From Macrotrachela quadricornifera (taxonomy: Eukaryota; Rotifera; Eurotatoria; Philodinida; Philodinidae): DNA of 64,000 bases. Numbering within the stretch: the first letter of the stretch is position 1; every line of letters begins with the position of its first letter. The notes below the pieces were generated by a model. The model was not told the DNA's origin. It searched no databases and worked only from the letters and a program-made list of their open reading frames with translations. This document shows positions 45,923 to 57,919 of this stretch, in pieces. The translations under genes and the position numbers were made by a program. The stretch spans positions 716,276 through 780,275 of the forward strand of contig JAJEKB010021753.1 in the NCBI GenBank assembly GCA_022393335.1. The letters are read 5' to 3'.

Positions 45923-47805
45923 TTTTTTTAACTATTCTGTGTCGTTTATTGAACAGGAAACGATAGTAATAAGAAATATATAATAGAAAACAATCGTCGA
46001 AAATATACTTTCAATTGAATTATATTTCTTTTCTTTTTTTTTATTATACAGGTGAATGTAACACTTGGACATGATTATATGATAGAAGAAAATATTTAAA
46101 CCAAAATTTGTATCATTAATAAAAAAAACCTTCGAATATGCCACTAATATGATTATATTGAATATTCTTCCATGGTAATTGTATCATTATAAACGGGTTA
46201 TTTTTCTTCCTATCTATGAGAAAGTAATTTTTTGTTGAGATCAATAATGATACTTAACGAACATTCTCTCTGCTCATTTGCTTCGTGAATATAAACTTTG
46301 ACTATGCCTCTATTACTAGTGTAAATTTCTGCTCGTTTGATCGACATCTGTCTGAGATATTTAAATTTCTTATTGCATAGTTATATATGGCTCATTCTGT
46401 ATATTGAAAGAGTAATTAGTAAACATCATGTGAAATATTTTATTTTTTCATGAAATAAAAATAAATTCGCCATATGATTACATTAAAAAATTATTATAGC
46501 TGATTGTGATAGTGGTATTGATGTCTACTTATAAGCTTATATTCCTTGCATACAATACATAATAATCTCCAATATCACTTTTAATAATAATCATATGTAA
46601 CATTTAAAACTAATTCTATTGATCTAACATCGCATAGGTGGACACATTTTCTCACAAAGAAGCAAATAAAATAATAATTATGATTGTACACAACAAACAA
46701 AACGTTAACGAGACAACAAAGAGAAATATATAGACGCAACATAATTTTTCGATTTCAAATATTTTGATTCTTTGATAATGCTTCATTGTTCTAAATAAAG
46801 AAAAAATAAGATATGAATATTTTTTTTTATTGAGTTACTTTATGTTTGTCTAGTTTTCTCTTACTGTTCTTAACTACGATGTTATAATCTTATAATTTGG
46901 AAATGTTACATACCATTTTCCCTCTGCGAATGGAACTCTTGGAAACCTGTTGGAACCCCAGATTCTTAGGGATGAAACACGAAACTGACACCTCTACCTT
47001 GAATCACTTGAAATTATTTGAATCATCCGGAATCACTCAAAGTTATTTGTGAAAACACTCGAATTCAATTTTTATTTCCTCTATTTTTCTACAGATTAAT
47101 GCTCGAACTTAGGTATTGAAAATAGAATACATGCTATTGTTTGGGCCATATGAAAGAGAATCCCTGCTAATCCTCTCAGATCGGCACGGAGAACACCATA
47201 TATAGACCATGAGGATCTAAAGATGTTCTCGTGATATATGACTTGATGGCCTCCGCTACTTTAAATGACCGAACCCGGCAAGTTCGAGCTCGGCACTTAT
47301 AGCGATTTCGATGCATACCTAGTCGAGATGTTTAAAAGTACTTCTCAATGTTTGTTCTTGGTTTATGGTTTGCACTTACATAGCATGAACATTCGAATAG
47401 GAGAATGAGCTTCCTCAGAGCGACTGCGAAACATAAGAGTCAATAGTGATAATAAACTAAGAAAAGAGAAGTAGATAGTATAGTCTTTTCTAGCGAAAAT
47501 ATAATATCTCGCGGCATACATTTTCTTTTTTACTTATAACACTAGTGCTGATATAATGTCTCTTTAGGATCTTTTAGGATTTGAAGGAAAATAAATAATA
47601 GCAGCAGTAATTAGACCTATTTTGCTCTTTTTTCACAATCAGATATTGTTTGATATCTTATGTGCGAATGATTAGCTCGAAAATAAGACATCTTGTTTAT
47701 AACATTCGGAGAATGTCATTTCAGATCTATACACAGATTTTTTTTCTTGGGTAGCATCTAACTGCTTTTCAGCGGAAAAAAGTGTCTTTTTTCCTACTAA
47801 CCTTT
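45923..47805. other. Intergenic DNA between pseudogene and receptor
   Basis: No gene seen. A short GAATCACTYRAARTTATTTG repeat lies near 47005-47050. A GC-richer patch at 47170-47330 looks like foreign repeat material but has no open frame. The 3' end of the minus-strand receptor must lie in the last few hundred bases. Confidence 0.45.
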
Positions 47806-50800
47806 TTAAAAATGAAGTATGCTTCGCATCCGTATCGTTTGTCGATATTGTTGAACAGTCTTCCGAAATTCTTGTTTATATAATTTTGATGGGATAACAA
47901 ATACAATAAAAGTAAGCATAGATGGAATAAATGAAATAAAGTATCCAAGAAGTAATAACCATGAGTTATTAGTTGATTTGATACAACTTGAAACAAAAGA
48001 AATTATCAAGCGTGGGATTGCAGGAATAATCAAAATAATTGGAGCAATGAGCAGTCGATGATGTTGTTGAATTTGTTCACGCAATATTCTTCGATAAGAT
48101 TCATGGTTTTCCATATGTGTTTGTTGTCGAGCAGTCATGACAATAGTTATAATAGCTGAAATAACACTGATGAGAAATGGAGCAAAAAAATGAAATATAT
48201 TAATAAATGTATTGTACGTCTGAACAGTAGTTGAATAAGTAACAATGCACCAAATACGCTTTTCATCATCATCATTATCATCATAAAACAGACGTCGATT
48301 GATAGGATCATGAATAATTGTAATAATATTTAGAATAATAAGAATAACAATGATATATTTAGCCATTTGTTTACTTTTCTTTTTATTAAAATTAACTCCT
48401 TTAATTGCAGTAAATGCTTGTTCGATTGCTATACATGCATTCAACCATTGATCCATACTAAGACCAATTCTCAATAAAAAGTCAATTGAATGACATTGAA
48501 ACTTGAGAAATGATCGATTGGTATTGTATGTTACTTGTGTAATGATAAGTATTAAAAATTTAAGCATAAATATAGTTATAGTAAATAAAGAAGTAATTGA
48601 TGATCCAAGTAAATACAAACCACAACCAACTTCACGTGGTTCTTTATTTATAAATGTAATCATCGATAAAACACCATTGATAAGACCTACTACAATCATG
48701 ATTATTGTCAATGCAATACTTACTTTAACAATAGAAGGTTGATCTTTCATATTCACATTTGGCTGAATATAGTAACCTAAAATAGTATCAAGTGAAAGAC
48801 CAAAAAACCTTGAACTAAATTGACATCGTTTTCCATAAAAACATGGTGGACAAATACACATTGATGTTTGTGGATAAGTGGAACTATCTTGTATACATTG
48901 TGCATTATTTTCACAATTACTTTCACCGAAACAATCATATGTAATTGAAGGATTAAATTCAAAACAGTTTGCTACATGTTGATCATCATAATGATTACAT
49001 AAACAGAAATGATTATCATCATAAAAACAAGATAATGATTGTCTTTGACATGCTAAATGATAATATTTGATTCGACGAAGACGATGAAATCTAATAATAG
49101 TTTCATTAAAAATTTCACTTATATGTTCACAACGATCTGATGGATTAATTGATCGAATAATAGTTGCCGATTGTTTGTAAACCTTTTGTACAGTTATTAA
49201 ATAATACTGATTAATAAAAAGTTCAATAAATGCAATGTGAAATGGTCTTGACCATCGAATAGTAACTGAATTTCGATTCAGAGGAATAATTTTGAATGTA
49301 GAACCATTTTCAGGTCGAACATTATCAATCACTCGAATGAAATGAACAAGCATTGTTTTTGGTAAAATTATATTTTTATGAAATGAAATAATTATTTTAT
49401 TATCAATTATTTCACATCTTTCTCCACTAAAACCATTTTGACAGTTACAGATAAATTGTTTGTTAGATACCATATTTTCATCAATAGGTATACATTGACC
49501 ATTATTTTGACATGTCATATTTTGATTGGAATGACAAATTGTACTTTGAAGAAGGCAACGAGAACCCCATTTATTAATTGGACAAATACAAATCGATCGA
49601 TTATTTGATGAAATACCAATACATAATGAATCAGGTGAACACATGCATTTATTATGAATAGTACAATATTTTCCAGACCATCCTTGATTACATTGACAAA
49701 AACTAGTATCTTTTAAACCATTCATATATCTAATACATTGACCATGTACACATGCTGGATCGAAACAACGTTCAATATTCTCACTTGTACGTGGAATATT
49801 AAAATTAACAGCGATACGATTTACAGGTAAAAAATTATAGTTGATTGGTATAAAAAAACTTCCACGATATTGTAATGAAATTTTTTCATAAATGTCAATA
49901 TGGATAAAATAATTATTTGTAAGAAGTTTTGGTCGAGTTGAATAAAGTAAATAAATATTGAATTTAGTTCGATAATGTTGAGTATAAAGATAAGTAAATT
50001 GTTGATATGAATGAATTATTCGTTCATCACTATCATCAATAAGTGAAACAATCAAAGCAAATAATGTTTGTCTAGAATCAGAATATGTTTGAAATTTAAT
50101 GGTAAGACTAACTCGTTGATTTTGATATTGACACATATTACCATAAAAACTAGGTGGACAAAGACATGTTTTAATAATCATATTTGTATCATTGTTTAAC
50201 CAAACTTGTAAGGGAAGACCACGATGACAACGTTGTGTATATTGATGAATACTTGAAATAATAGAAGGATATGTATTCTCATTTTCAATAGTTAATTGAT
50301 TGACTGATTGAATTGATTTATCAATAATAAAATTTAAAATTTGTGGTTTCTTCGTATCATCAAGTCGTCCACAAAGGAACTTTTCAACATTGGTTAGGTT
50401 CAATTCATGCTGCCACGAACATCGAGAACCAAGTCTGTACTTATCTCGAGTTTGATCACAAAAATATTCATCATCTCCTTGTGAACAATCCTTCTTCTTA
50501 TCACATAAATCATCAGATCCTATACAACGTGGAATGGCATGATTCTTACAATAAAAATTGTTCGAATGTAATTTATATCCGTTCGATCGACACAATTTTG
50601 GTTCATCAGTAGCACCAAGACAATCGATATTGCCATCATTAAACTTTTCAATAGATAAACATGTAAGTTGATATGTATCGGGTGTGACACACATGTGATG
50701 ATGAAGTGGACATTTCAATAATGGTGATGAATCACAATTAATTTCATCCGCTCCATTTAAACAATTCCAATAACCATCACATCTTGTATAAGTATTATTA

Positions 50801-52557
50801 CATACCCAATAGTCACATTCAGTTTCATCAGTTTCATCTCGTCCATCAATAAATACAGGTGCTAGTTCTGTAAAACCATCACAAATTGTTGGAAATGAAA
50901 TATGTTTTCTGATATAATCATTATTAGTAATTTCATCATCACATAAGTCATATTCATCATATCCACAATCGCATTGTCCATCATTGACTCGTTTTAATGA
51001 AATATATTCATTTTTCTTTGTGCATTTGAAAATATTTTCTAATGTTGTTAAAGACCAAGCTCCATTGTTTAAAGAACATTGTTCATCATCCTTGTATTTA
51101 CAATCGATTACATTATCACAAAGACGATGTATAGAGATACATTTTGATGAATCAATACATTGATACATCATCGAACTATGGCAAGGTGCTGAATGATTGT
51201 AAATAATTGCATCGCATTGATAAAGTTCGTCATACAAAGCTTTAACATAAACTTCTCTCCATCCAAAGTTTCCTTTAGAACGAAAAGTGATTGGAAAATC
51301 TTCTGGTTGACGACATGTCATATTATTGAAGATTAGTAATGATTTATTGGAATAGAATCCACCACAAAGGTTATCATTATAACATATGTATTGAGGATCA
51401 CGTTTAAAATTAATAGCATTTATAGTAATATTCTTAACATATGCAAAGTAGATATGACCAAATGCTAGTGCTTCATCTGTTATAAAGTATATATCCGGAC
51501 ATGTCTCAATAATTACTTGTGAGCATGGTCCATTAGGACAAAGATAAGCACATATTGGATTACCGGTTGCAATCAACAAGTGGCATTTCGATGCTAACCA
51601 GCATGTTTCATTTAATGAGCTTGGTTTGTCCACTAACATCGTTTGCTTAATTAGGGCATCACGTTTCCATGCACATGAAGTTGTTTCTTTCATGATGTGT
51701 ATGGAAAACACTTTAAAACATATGACATCTTCTTGGGCAAATGTTGGCTCATCAACAGCATCAGGATGAGGTAACTTTCCATACCCTTCCTCATCTGTTT
51801 TATCAAGACATTCGAAAGTACCAGGACCATCTTTGAAAAATATTTTATGTATACATTGTCCATTATCACATCGATGTTCATCTTTTTTACATTGATTAAT
51901 TTCAATTTGCCAACAATTTTCTTCATCAACTCCGTTATTCAAACAATCAATGCGTCCATTACATATTTCAGTCCAATCGAGACATGCCAATGTAGAACCA
52001 CGATTACATTTTAAATGTACATAACATGTTAAATCGATGGGATCATAAGGATGTCGATAAAAGTCATGAATAATTTGATTCAATGATGAATAATCATGTT
52101 GATAAATATCCAATGAATATTGACATAATGGACCAAATCTTGGTAATGTACAATTGTAAAACAATTGTTTTCCCATCAATGATATTTCATTTGAAGTAAA
52201 AGTCTGATTTAAATAGAGTTGATAACGTTCAATTACATCCACTGGTGCTGACCACATGTATAATTGCTGACTAGTTATATTTTGTTTGAAAAGTTCAGCA
52301 AAAGTAAATTTTTGATTAAAATTATTTTCTTGAATATTCCATTTTGATGGTAATTCAGTTAAACAATAAGAAATCATTTCATGACGATCAAGATTTTTTT
52401 TATTTGAAGCAGCAACATGAAGACAATCATGCTGAAATCCAATATCATCGTTATTATCTTTCTCACTTACCCAATCTGTAAGATGAAGATTGATTTGAGG
52501 CGAAGAAATCGTCGTTTGTAATACAATGAAACAAAGAAAAACTTTGATGTATAACAT
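47806..52557 (-). CDS. LDLa/EGF-rich seven-transmembrane receptor, 1583 residues
   Basis: This is a second single-exon receptor, paralogous to 15424-20103. The signal peptide covers about residues 1-20. LDLa modules lie at about 180-260, 460-500, around 545-640, and 665-700, with clear CDGYWNCLNGADEINC and CDKKKDCSQGDDEYFC signatures. A CxCPPSFYGNMCQ motif precedes a conserved beta-rich stretch, and EGF modules lie at about 930-1050 with CQCNQGWSGKYC. One more EGF precedes a 7TM domain at about 1270-1565, with NACIAIEQ at the end of helix 3 and FVIPSKLYKQEF after helix 7. Extracellular ligand capture and G-protein signalling are inferred from the architecture. Compared with the other receptor, helix 3 ends in EQ rather than ER. 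The ATG at 52557 begins the leader directly. No breaks were found. Confidence 0.88.
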   Translation of the reverse strand: MLYIKVFLCFIVLQTTISSPQINLHLTDWVSEKDNNDDIGFQHDCLHVAASNKKNLDRHEMISYCLTELPSKWNIQENNFNQKFTFAELFKQNITSQQLYMWSAPVDVIERYQLYLNQTFTSNEISLMGKQLFYNCTLPRFGPLCQYSLDIYQHDYSSLNQIIHDFYRHPYDPIDLTCYVHLKCNRGSTLACLDWTEICNGRIDCLNNGVDEENCWQIEINQCKKDEHRCDNGQCIHKIFFKDGPGTFECLDKTDEEGYGKLPHPDAVDEPTFAQEDVICFKVFSIHIMKETTSCAWKRDALIKQTMLVDKPSSLNETCWLASKCHLLIATGNPICAYLCPNGPCSQVIIETCPDIYFITDEALAFGHIYFAYVKNITINAINFKRDPQYICYNDNLCGGFYSNKSLLIFNNMTCRQPEDFPITFRSKGNFGWREVYVKALYDELYQCDAIIYNHSAPCHSSMMYQCIDSSKCISIHRLCDNVIDCKYKDDEQCSLNNGAWSLTTLENIFKCTKKNEYISLKRVNDGQCDCGYDEYDLCDDEITNNDYIRKHISFPTICDGFTELAPVFIDGRDETDETECDYWVCNNTYTRCDGYWNCLNGADEINCDSSPLLKCPLHHHMCVTPDTYQLTCLSIEKFNDGNIDCLGATDEPKLCRSNGYKLHSNNFYCKNHAIPRCIGSDDLCDKKKDCSQGDDEYFCDQTRDKYRLGSRCSWQHELNLTNVEKFLCGRLDDTKKPQILNFIIDKSIQSVNQLTIENENTYPSIISSIHQYTQRCHRGLPLQVWLNNDTNMIIKTCLCPPSFYGNMCQYQNQRVSLTIKFQTYSDSRQTLFALIVSLIDDSDERIIHSYQQFTYLYTQHYRTKFNIYLLYSTRPKLLTNNYFIHIDIYEKISLQYRGSFFIPINYNFLPVNRIAVNFNIPRTSENIERCFDPACVHGQCIRYMNGLKDTSFCQCNQGWSGKYCTIHNKCMCSPDSLCIGISSNNRSICICPINKWGSRCLLQSTICHSNQNMTCQNNGQCIPIDENMVSNKQFICNCQNGFSGERCEIIDNKIIISFHKNIILPKTMLVHFIRVIDNVRPENGSTFKIIPLNRNSVTIRWSRPFHIAFIELFINQYYLITVQKVYKQSATIIRSINPSDRCEHISEIFNETIIRFHRLRRIKYYHLACQRQSLSCFYDDNHFCLCNHYDDQHVANCFEFNPSITYDCFGESNCENNAQCIQDSSTYPQTSMCICPPCFYGKRCQFSSRFFGLSLDTILGYYIQPNVNMKDQPSIVKVSIALTIIMIVVGLINGVLSMITFINKEPREVGCGLYLLGSSITSLFTITIFMLKFLILIITQVTYNTNRSFLKFQCHSIDFLLRIGLSMDQWLNACIAIEQAFTAIKGVNFNKKKSKQMAKYIIVILIILNIITIIHDPINRRLFYDDNDDDEKRIWCIVTYSTTVQTYNTFINIFHFFAPFLISVISAIITIVMTARQQTHMENHESYRRILREQIQQHHRLLIAPIILIIPAIPRLIISFVSSCIKSTNNSWLLLLGYFISFIPSMLTFIVFVIPSKLYKQEFRKTVQQYRQTIRMRSILHF

Positions 52558-53389
52558 CGCGTAGTTCTTTAATGCTTTTCAATGAATATTATATAAAGAA
52601 TGTAGAAGCGTTTCATATTTTTCTTTTTATTGGAACATTTGGATTTGTTTTAGAGAAAAAAAACCTGATTATAAATGTTATTACGAAGAAAAATCATGAC
52701 TGACGTTAATTAGAAAAGTTTGCTTTGCATCCTACGTAAAAAATTTGAAAACATTTCTTGTACGTCATGTAACTACGTCAAAACTCACTGCACATATGTT
52801 ACTATTTTAACAAAAAGTGAATGTTAAACAGGAAGGAAACTTGCTCCTTTTATGTATACAGTAGAATGCAACAAAAAAAATGGCTGTTAAATTTTTACAA
52901 GTTTTTTTTTTTATTTCTGACAATCATGAAAGGAATTATCTTTTATACATAATTTACGCACATATTATACTGCAATATTACAATATTCAGGCATACAAGA
53001 ATTTGAAAGAACACGTTCAACTTTCATCTTTAGAACGTGAAAACAACGACATTTAAAAATAATGTATTTTAACATTCATTATTTAAATTTCACGTTTTTG
53101 CACTCTAAAAATGAAAATTAAACGTGAAAAGGGCGCTTTTTTTAACACAAATGAGTTACAATCACGGCTCTGAATTGTAGCATTTAAACGCATTCTTTCA
53201 ATTTTTTGTTTGCTTGGGTAATTAATAATTTACTTTTTCTTGTTTTCAATTGATAATTGGTAAATATTTTGCATTCATTGATGTAACCATATTACTGATA
53301 TGTGTCTTGACAATTTTCATGTAAGAGAATATAGCAACAGATTCGACTATGTTCTATGATTAGAGGTCGACCAATCCAAATTCAGGAAC
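52558..53389. other. Upstream DNA of the receptor
   Basis: AT-rich with no gene. The mirrored words CACGTTCAACTTTCATCTTT...AACGTGA at 53010-53130 form a weak inverted repeat. Confidence 0.45.
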
Positions 53390-53485
53390 CCCATTCAAAT
53401 GAACTGAACTTTTCAAACAGCTCTTTTCAAATGAGCTGAACTGTTTGAATAATTCTTTTGAATGAATTAAACCATTTTAAACAAT
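53390..53485. repeat. Short tandem units, TCAAATGARCTGAACT
   Basis: About three copies of a unit near 34 bases, containing TCAAATGAACTGAACTTTTC and variants. Confidence 0.55.
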
Positions 53486-53661
53486 TCAATCTATGAAATC
53501 ATCCATTAGCTCTTCAACACTAGGGGGAAAAGCGGATTCCGGACTCTCGGATCCTGATGGATAGAGACGTACAGCTCACATTCGTGACTATTAATATGAG
53601 CGTGGACGTTTATCTTTAAATCTCATAACCGGTATGCCAGGGTATTAATAATAATTTTCTC

Positions 53662-53945
53662 CAGGCTACTTGTGGGCGGTACTACTAACATATCAGTGAC
53701 TATCTCGGAGTACCAATAGTAACTTCTTTAGACCTTACTCAGAGTACTATTTCTAAACTTCTGTGGTCTATCTAAAGACATCATTCCTAAGCTGCTGGAG
53801 CTTCCACGGAGTGCCATTACTGACATCCTATGGCCTATCCTAGCGCACCATTAGTAAATTCCTGAGGCCTATCTTAGAGTGCTATTCGTGACATTATGGG
53901 GAGTATTTCAGAGTACTAGTAATACCCATCTGGAGCCTATGTCAG
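53662..53945. repeat. 34-bp minisatellite
   Basis: About eight diverged units with a consensus close to GAGTRCYATTAGTRACTTCC followed by TRWGGCCTATCTCA. Length variation is one or two bases per unit. Confidence 0.8.
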
Positions 53946-54924
53946 CAAAGAGAAATAGCGGTTCTTGGATCCTTGAATCATATGATTTTTACTGGTTTCT
54001 AATAGATTCTTGTGGATCCTTATTCTCTTGACTTTAGTTACGGTCTGAATCCCAAAACTGACTGTATGTTTGTGTGTTTGTCTACGGAGTAGTAGTTTGA
54101 ATCTACATGAGAGCAAGAGGTAGAATTTTTTTGGCTTTGCTCACCTGTTTGACCGAGGAAAACATTACAATTGAGGGTGAGCGTGATAGAAGGCACATAG
54201 ATGGTGGAAGACTCCGTATCATGAAGAGACTTAGTAGATCGTCTTGATCCATACTATTTGTCACTTATCATGCATATCATAAGCGTTTTACAACGTTCAC
54301 ATTCGCAAGAACCTTAGACAGGCTACAAGTGATTATCTTACAGGCGATTGTATTAGAATTGAATAACTTGTTTGATGTAGTTCCTTTCCTATAGGTTGAA
54401 CAGTGACAAATAGCATAGATGAAGGTAATCCACTGGATCATCTGACTGTAAAAAGTCTTCTACCATTCAAGTGTCTATTCTCAACCACAATTCAGCCAAA
54501 GTATCCTCCTGCGTTAAACAGACGAGCAAAAACAAAAAATCTTTCTTTCGCTTTCACATAGGTTCAAACTGTTACCCTGCGAACAAACTCACAACTGCAC
54601 AATTTCTTTCAGGATGAAGACCCAAATTGCATTTGATACTTTAGTTTTAGTCACCTAGATTTGTGACAGATCGGATTTTATTAAGTCGGACTACAAAAAA
54701 AAAGTCTTTTTATGTAACGGCATTACGCGCTATTAAAATGTTTCCAGAAACTTGATTTTCAACCTGAAAGCTTGTTTATTCATAATAAAATAAGTAATCT
54801 GAGCTGCATCGAATGGCATTTGAACTAGTTCTCTAGCTAGTTTGATTATTGAGAAAACTGAAAAATAATGTGTCAGAAACATCAGTGTTGCGTTTTGACA
54901 AGCCAACATTGAGAATCTAGGTGT

Positions 54925-55080
54925 ACCTAATGAATATAGCGCTTAAGCACCCCTGAGTATCTCCAAAATATAGGACATGAGCACCTAAGGATTCTCTAGA
55001 ATATAAAACTTAAGTTACCACGAGTACCTGCAAAATATAGTACTTCAGAACCATGGGACACCATCAGAATATGGATCCTG
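54925..55080. repeat. 34-35-bp minisatellite, second array
   Basis: Four to five units with AGAATATAGxACTTAAGCACC then CYGAGTACCTYC. Similar units recur at 55540-55620 and, inverted, at 56115-56240, so this satellite has spread locally. Confidence 0.7.
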
Positions 55081-55535
55081 TTGCATCTTATGGATTCTGG
55101 TAGTGTCTGATGAATCATAAGATCCATAAGGAACCGCTTTTTCTTCCTTGGAGCCGGCCCGACCAATAGCAGGTTTTGCACTAAAAGTAGTGGAGAAAAT
55201 GCCTACTAAGATCTGACTGGTTTAGGCGAAAAATGATATTGATCAGGTTGACTTGATGTTTTCAAAGATGCTTTTGCACATGGTCCGAATAACATTCGTA
55301 TTTTGTTCTCTCACTAGTGGAGAAAACTCTTCTAGGAAACAATAGCCATCTCTTAATGAGATTCTCAAATGTGCATAATTCAAGAAACCATCTTGTAAAT
55401 CGAATTCCTAGATCTCAAAAGTCTTTGATCAAACTTTATAGGATATCGCTATTTTCGAGAAATAGTCTGTCCCTAATAAAATTCTGAAGTCATTAATAGG
55501 ATTCACCAGGATCCGCTTTTTTCCCTTGGGTGTAT

Positions 55536-57305
55536 CCTAGAGTCGCCAAGCACTATACTGTAGTGGCACCCTTAAGTTCTCGAGTGTTATATTATAGAGA
55601 TGCCCACGAATTCTCAACTGTCCTTTTTGTCACTGTAATCAAGGTTTAAATTACCCAAAATAACTTTGATTGTGTGCGTGTGTGTGCTGGCCAGATATTA
55701 ATTCGAGTTTACACTGGAACGAAGCTATCAGATCGCCTCTATCTATGCTTTCTGTTTCGACAAAAACAATGATAGATTATCAAATTTAATCACAACTTCT
55801 TTCGTGGAATATATAACAATTTGAAAGCCCTTTAATAAAACTTTTCCAGATTTACTTTTATTGGACAAACACAGGAAAGCCCAAAAATTTAAAAAATATA
55901 CAAGCTTTACGAACTATCACTAAAGTTGTTTCATCTTAAGAAATGAAAATTTACGGCGGATATTCTAGGGATGATGTATGGCCCGTAGATTTTTCTTTCT
56001 TCAATCAATATGGACAAGTACAGCCACTCAGTCATTCTCGAATTAACAATCCGACCACAGTGAACAAATATGCACTTCAGATCCTGAAGATATTTCACTA
56101 TTTCAACGGTTAAGAAAACCCATATAGAACAGCACTTGAGAACACCAGAATATCGATCTGGTATAGTAGTTGAGGATCCAATGATATCCCTATACTATAG
56201 TGTTTGAAGACCCACAGATACGCCTTCGTCTGGCAGTTGTGGATTCAAGAGCTACATATGGAAGCCATGTTGGACCTATGATAGGACATGTGTGGTAAAA
56301 TTTCCATCCTTCCGAGGGATGTCATAATATTGAAAAATGGAGTATCGAGATTCATAACACTACTATCATGATATTAACATCAACCCTCAAATCGCTACCC
56401 TACTCAAACCTGAAGATTTTGAATACATTTGCGGTAACGAAACTCTGATTGACGATTTACGGGTTAAGTGGAAGAGGGGAAGGTGTGAATGTGATTGCGA
56501 TTATGATATTTAGGATTGTGTAATTCGGGATTTGTGCCTAATATGATACGCTCTTGTTTGTTCTAAACTGATGGAAAAGGATTGAATAGTGATTTCTAGG
56601 AATTGTAATTATGCGTTTGGCTTCTACGCGCCAGTATGAAGAGCTTAAAATCTTGTATTCAATGTTGTTTAGGATGTGGTTTCATTTTTGAATTTTGATG
56701 AGTAAAGGTGAGCATACCTGGTAGTATTTTTGGAAAAGAATCACTGTCCCTGTGTTTTGTTTTTGTGCGATAAATCTGACAGTCTTCAGACTATTATATT
56801 AAATTTGTACGAATCAATGTTAATTTGTGAAATAGGGCGATGCCTAATTTCGCTGGAGCGGAGTGAAATTGATAATTGTTATGATCTTCTGAAGTGTGAT
56901 TTGTGCCTTTATCATTCCACCTCTATATCAGGGAAGTCATGAAAATTTTGTTGGAACGATGACAACATTGTTAAATGTGTTTCTAAGTGAGACGGCCTAC
57001 AGTGCGATATTCCCATGTGATCGATTCATTTCTTTTAGCACATCTATGGTCTCGAATACTATTTGAACCTCAGTGCTCTCATCCTCATGCTAAGCATTAT
57101 CATCACATCTCGCATATACTCATTCCCATGGTGTCCATTATTATCAAACTATGACTTCCATCATCCTCACATTGACATCAAATTTCCACTCAGCATTTCA
57201 GATAAAACATTAAGTACTAAAAATTTAAGACCCGATTACATAAAATATTCTTTGAAATAGTCAGAACAAAAGTTTCACAAGGAAGATTTAAATAACGGAA
57301 TATTA
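55536..57305. other. Intergenic DNA with stray minisatellite units
   Basis: No gene seen. Stray copies of the 34-bp units lie at 55540-55620 and 56115-56240. A frame at 56730-56942 is open, but its Cys content shows no motif spacing. Confidence 0.45.
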
Positions 57306-57919
57306 TTGAGTTGGCACGAAATTTTTTGCAGTTTTTTTATTAAATTTGTTTTTATTTTTTTAACTTTAAGATTACAACTTTCAACAATATATGTTCCATT
57401 ACTATCTGTGAAAGGTCCATTTTGAGGTCATTCTCGTCGTCGAATTTTTTCTCGCGTAGATGATTAGACAAAGAACGGTGCAAGTGGTAATCTGTGGAAG
57501 CCAAATCTGGAGAATAGGGTGGATGTAAAACCGTAACCTATCCGAGTTCCAATAATTTTTCACGCATCGACTGTAAAATGTGAAGTCTGAAGTTGTCATG
57601 CAAAAAATAAATTCTATCCTGCTTTTCCTTGAGTTTTATTGCAACTCAATCCAATTGTTGGCAACAGATATCAGCAGTGATGGTGCAGCCAACTGGAAGA
57701 AGTTCCCTATGATGGAAGTCATGGAGCAGAAGCACGCGCAGCTGCTTACGACATATCTTTATTTCTAATTCACGATGAACATTCATATCCATAGTCTTGT
57801 TGTTCTTCGAAAGACATTCGTACCTCCTATACATACCCTTAGTATCGAAACTTCTAAAACTTTCTCGGTCATTCTAGGAAATTTAAGAAAAAACCGATAA
57901 AAATTTCGTGCCTACTCAA
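57306..57919 (-). mobile_element. Internally deleted mariner-like element
   Basis: It is bounded by TA on both sides (57304-57305 and 57920-57921) and has inverted ends TTGAGTTGGCACGAAATTTT and TTGAGTAGGCACGAAATTTT. The minus strand encodes only the C-terminal part of a mariner transposase: GCTITADICCQQLD, then HDNFRLHI (the second catalytic Asp region), then YSPDLASTDY (the third Asp) and HLREKKFDDEND. The frame is broken once and has a TAG in place of the Trp before VTVLHPP. At 614 bp against about 1.3 kb, it is a dead deletion copy. Confidence 0.85.

Larger units (their letters stand above)
53523..55535. repeat. 2-kb fold-back mosaic with AAAAGCGGATTC borders
   Basis: AGGGGGAAAAGCGGATTCC at the left matches, inverted, AAGGGAAAAAAGCGGATCC at the right. 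A second inverted pair lies inside: GAAATAGCGGTTCTTGGATC at about 53951 against the complement near 55125-55150. Minisatellites lie next to both arms. No transposase or target duplication is visible. Confidence 0.55.

Noticed and set aside
45932..46144. Short hydrophobic minus-strand frame upstream of the ART-TPR pseudogene
   Set aside because: It is low-complexity and AT-driven, with no family resemblance.
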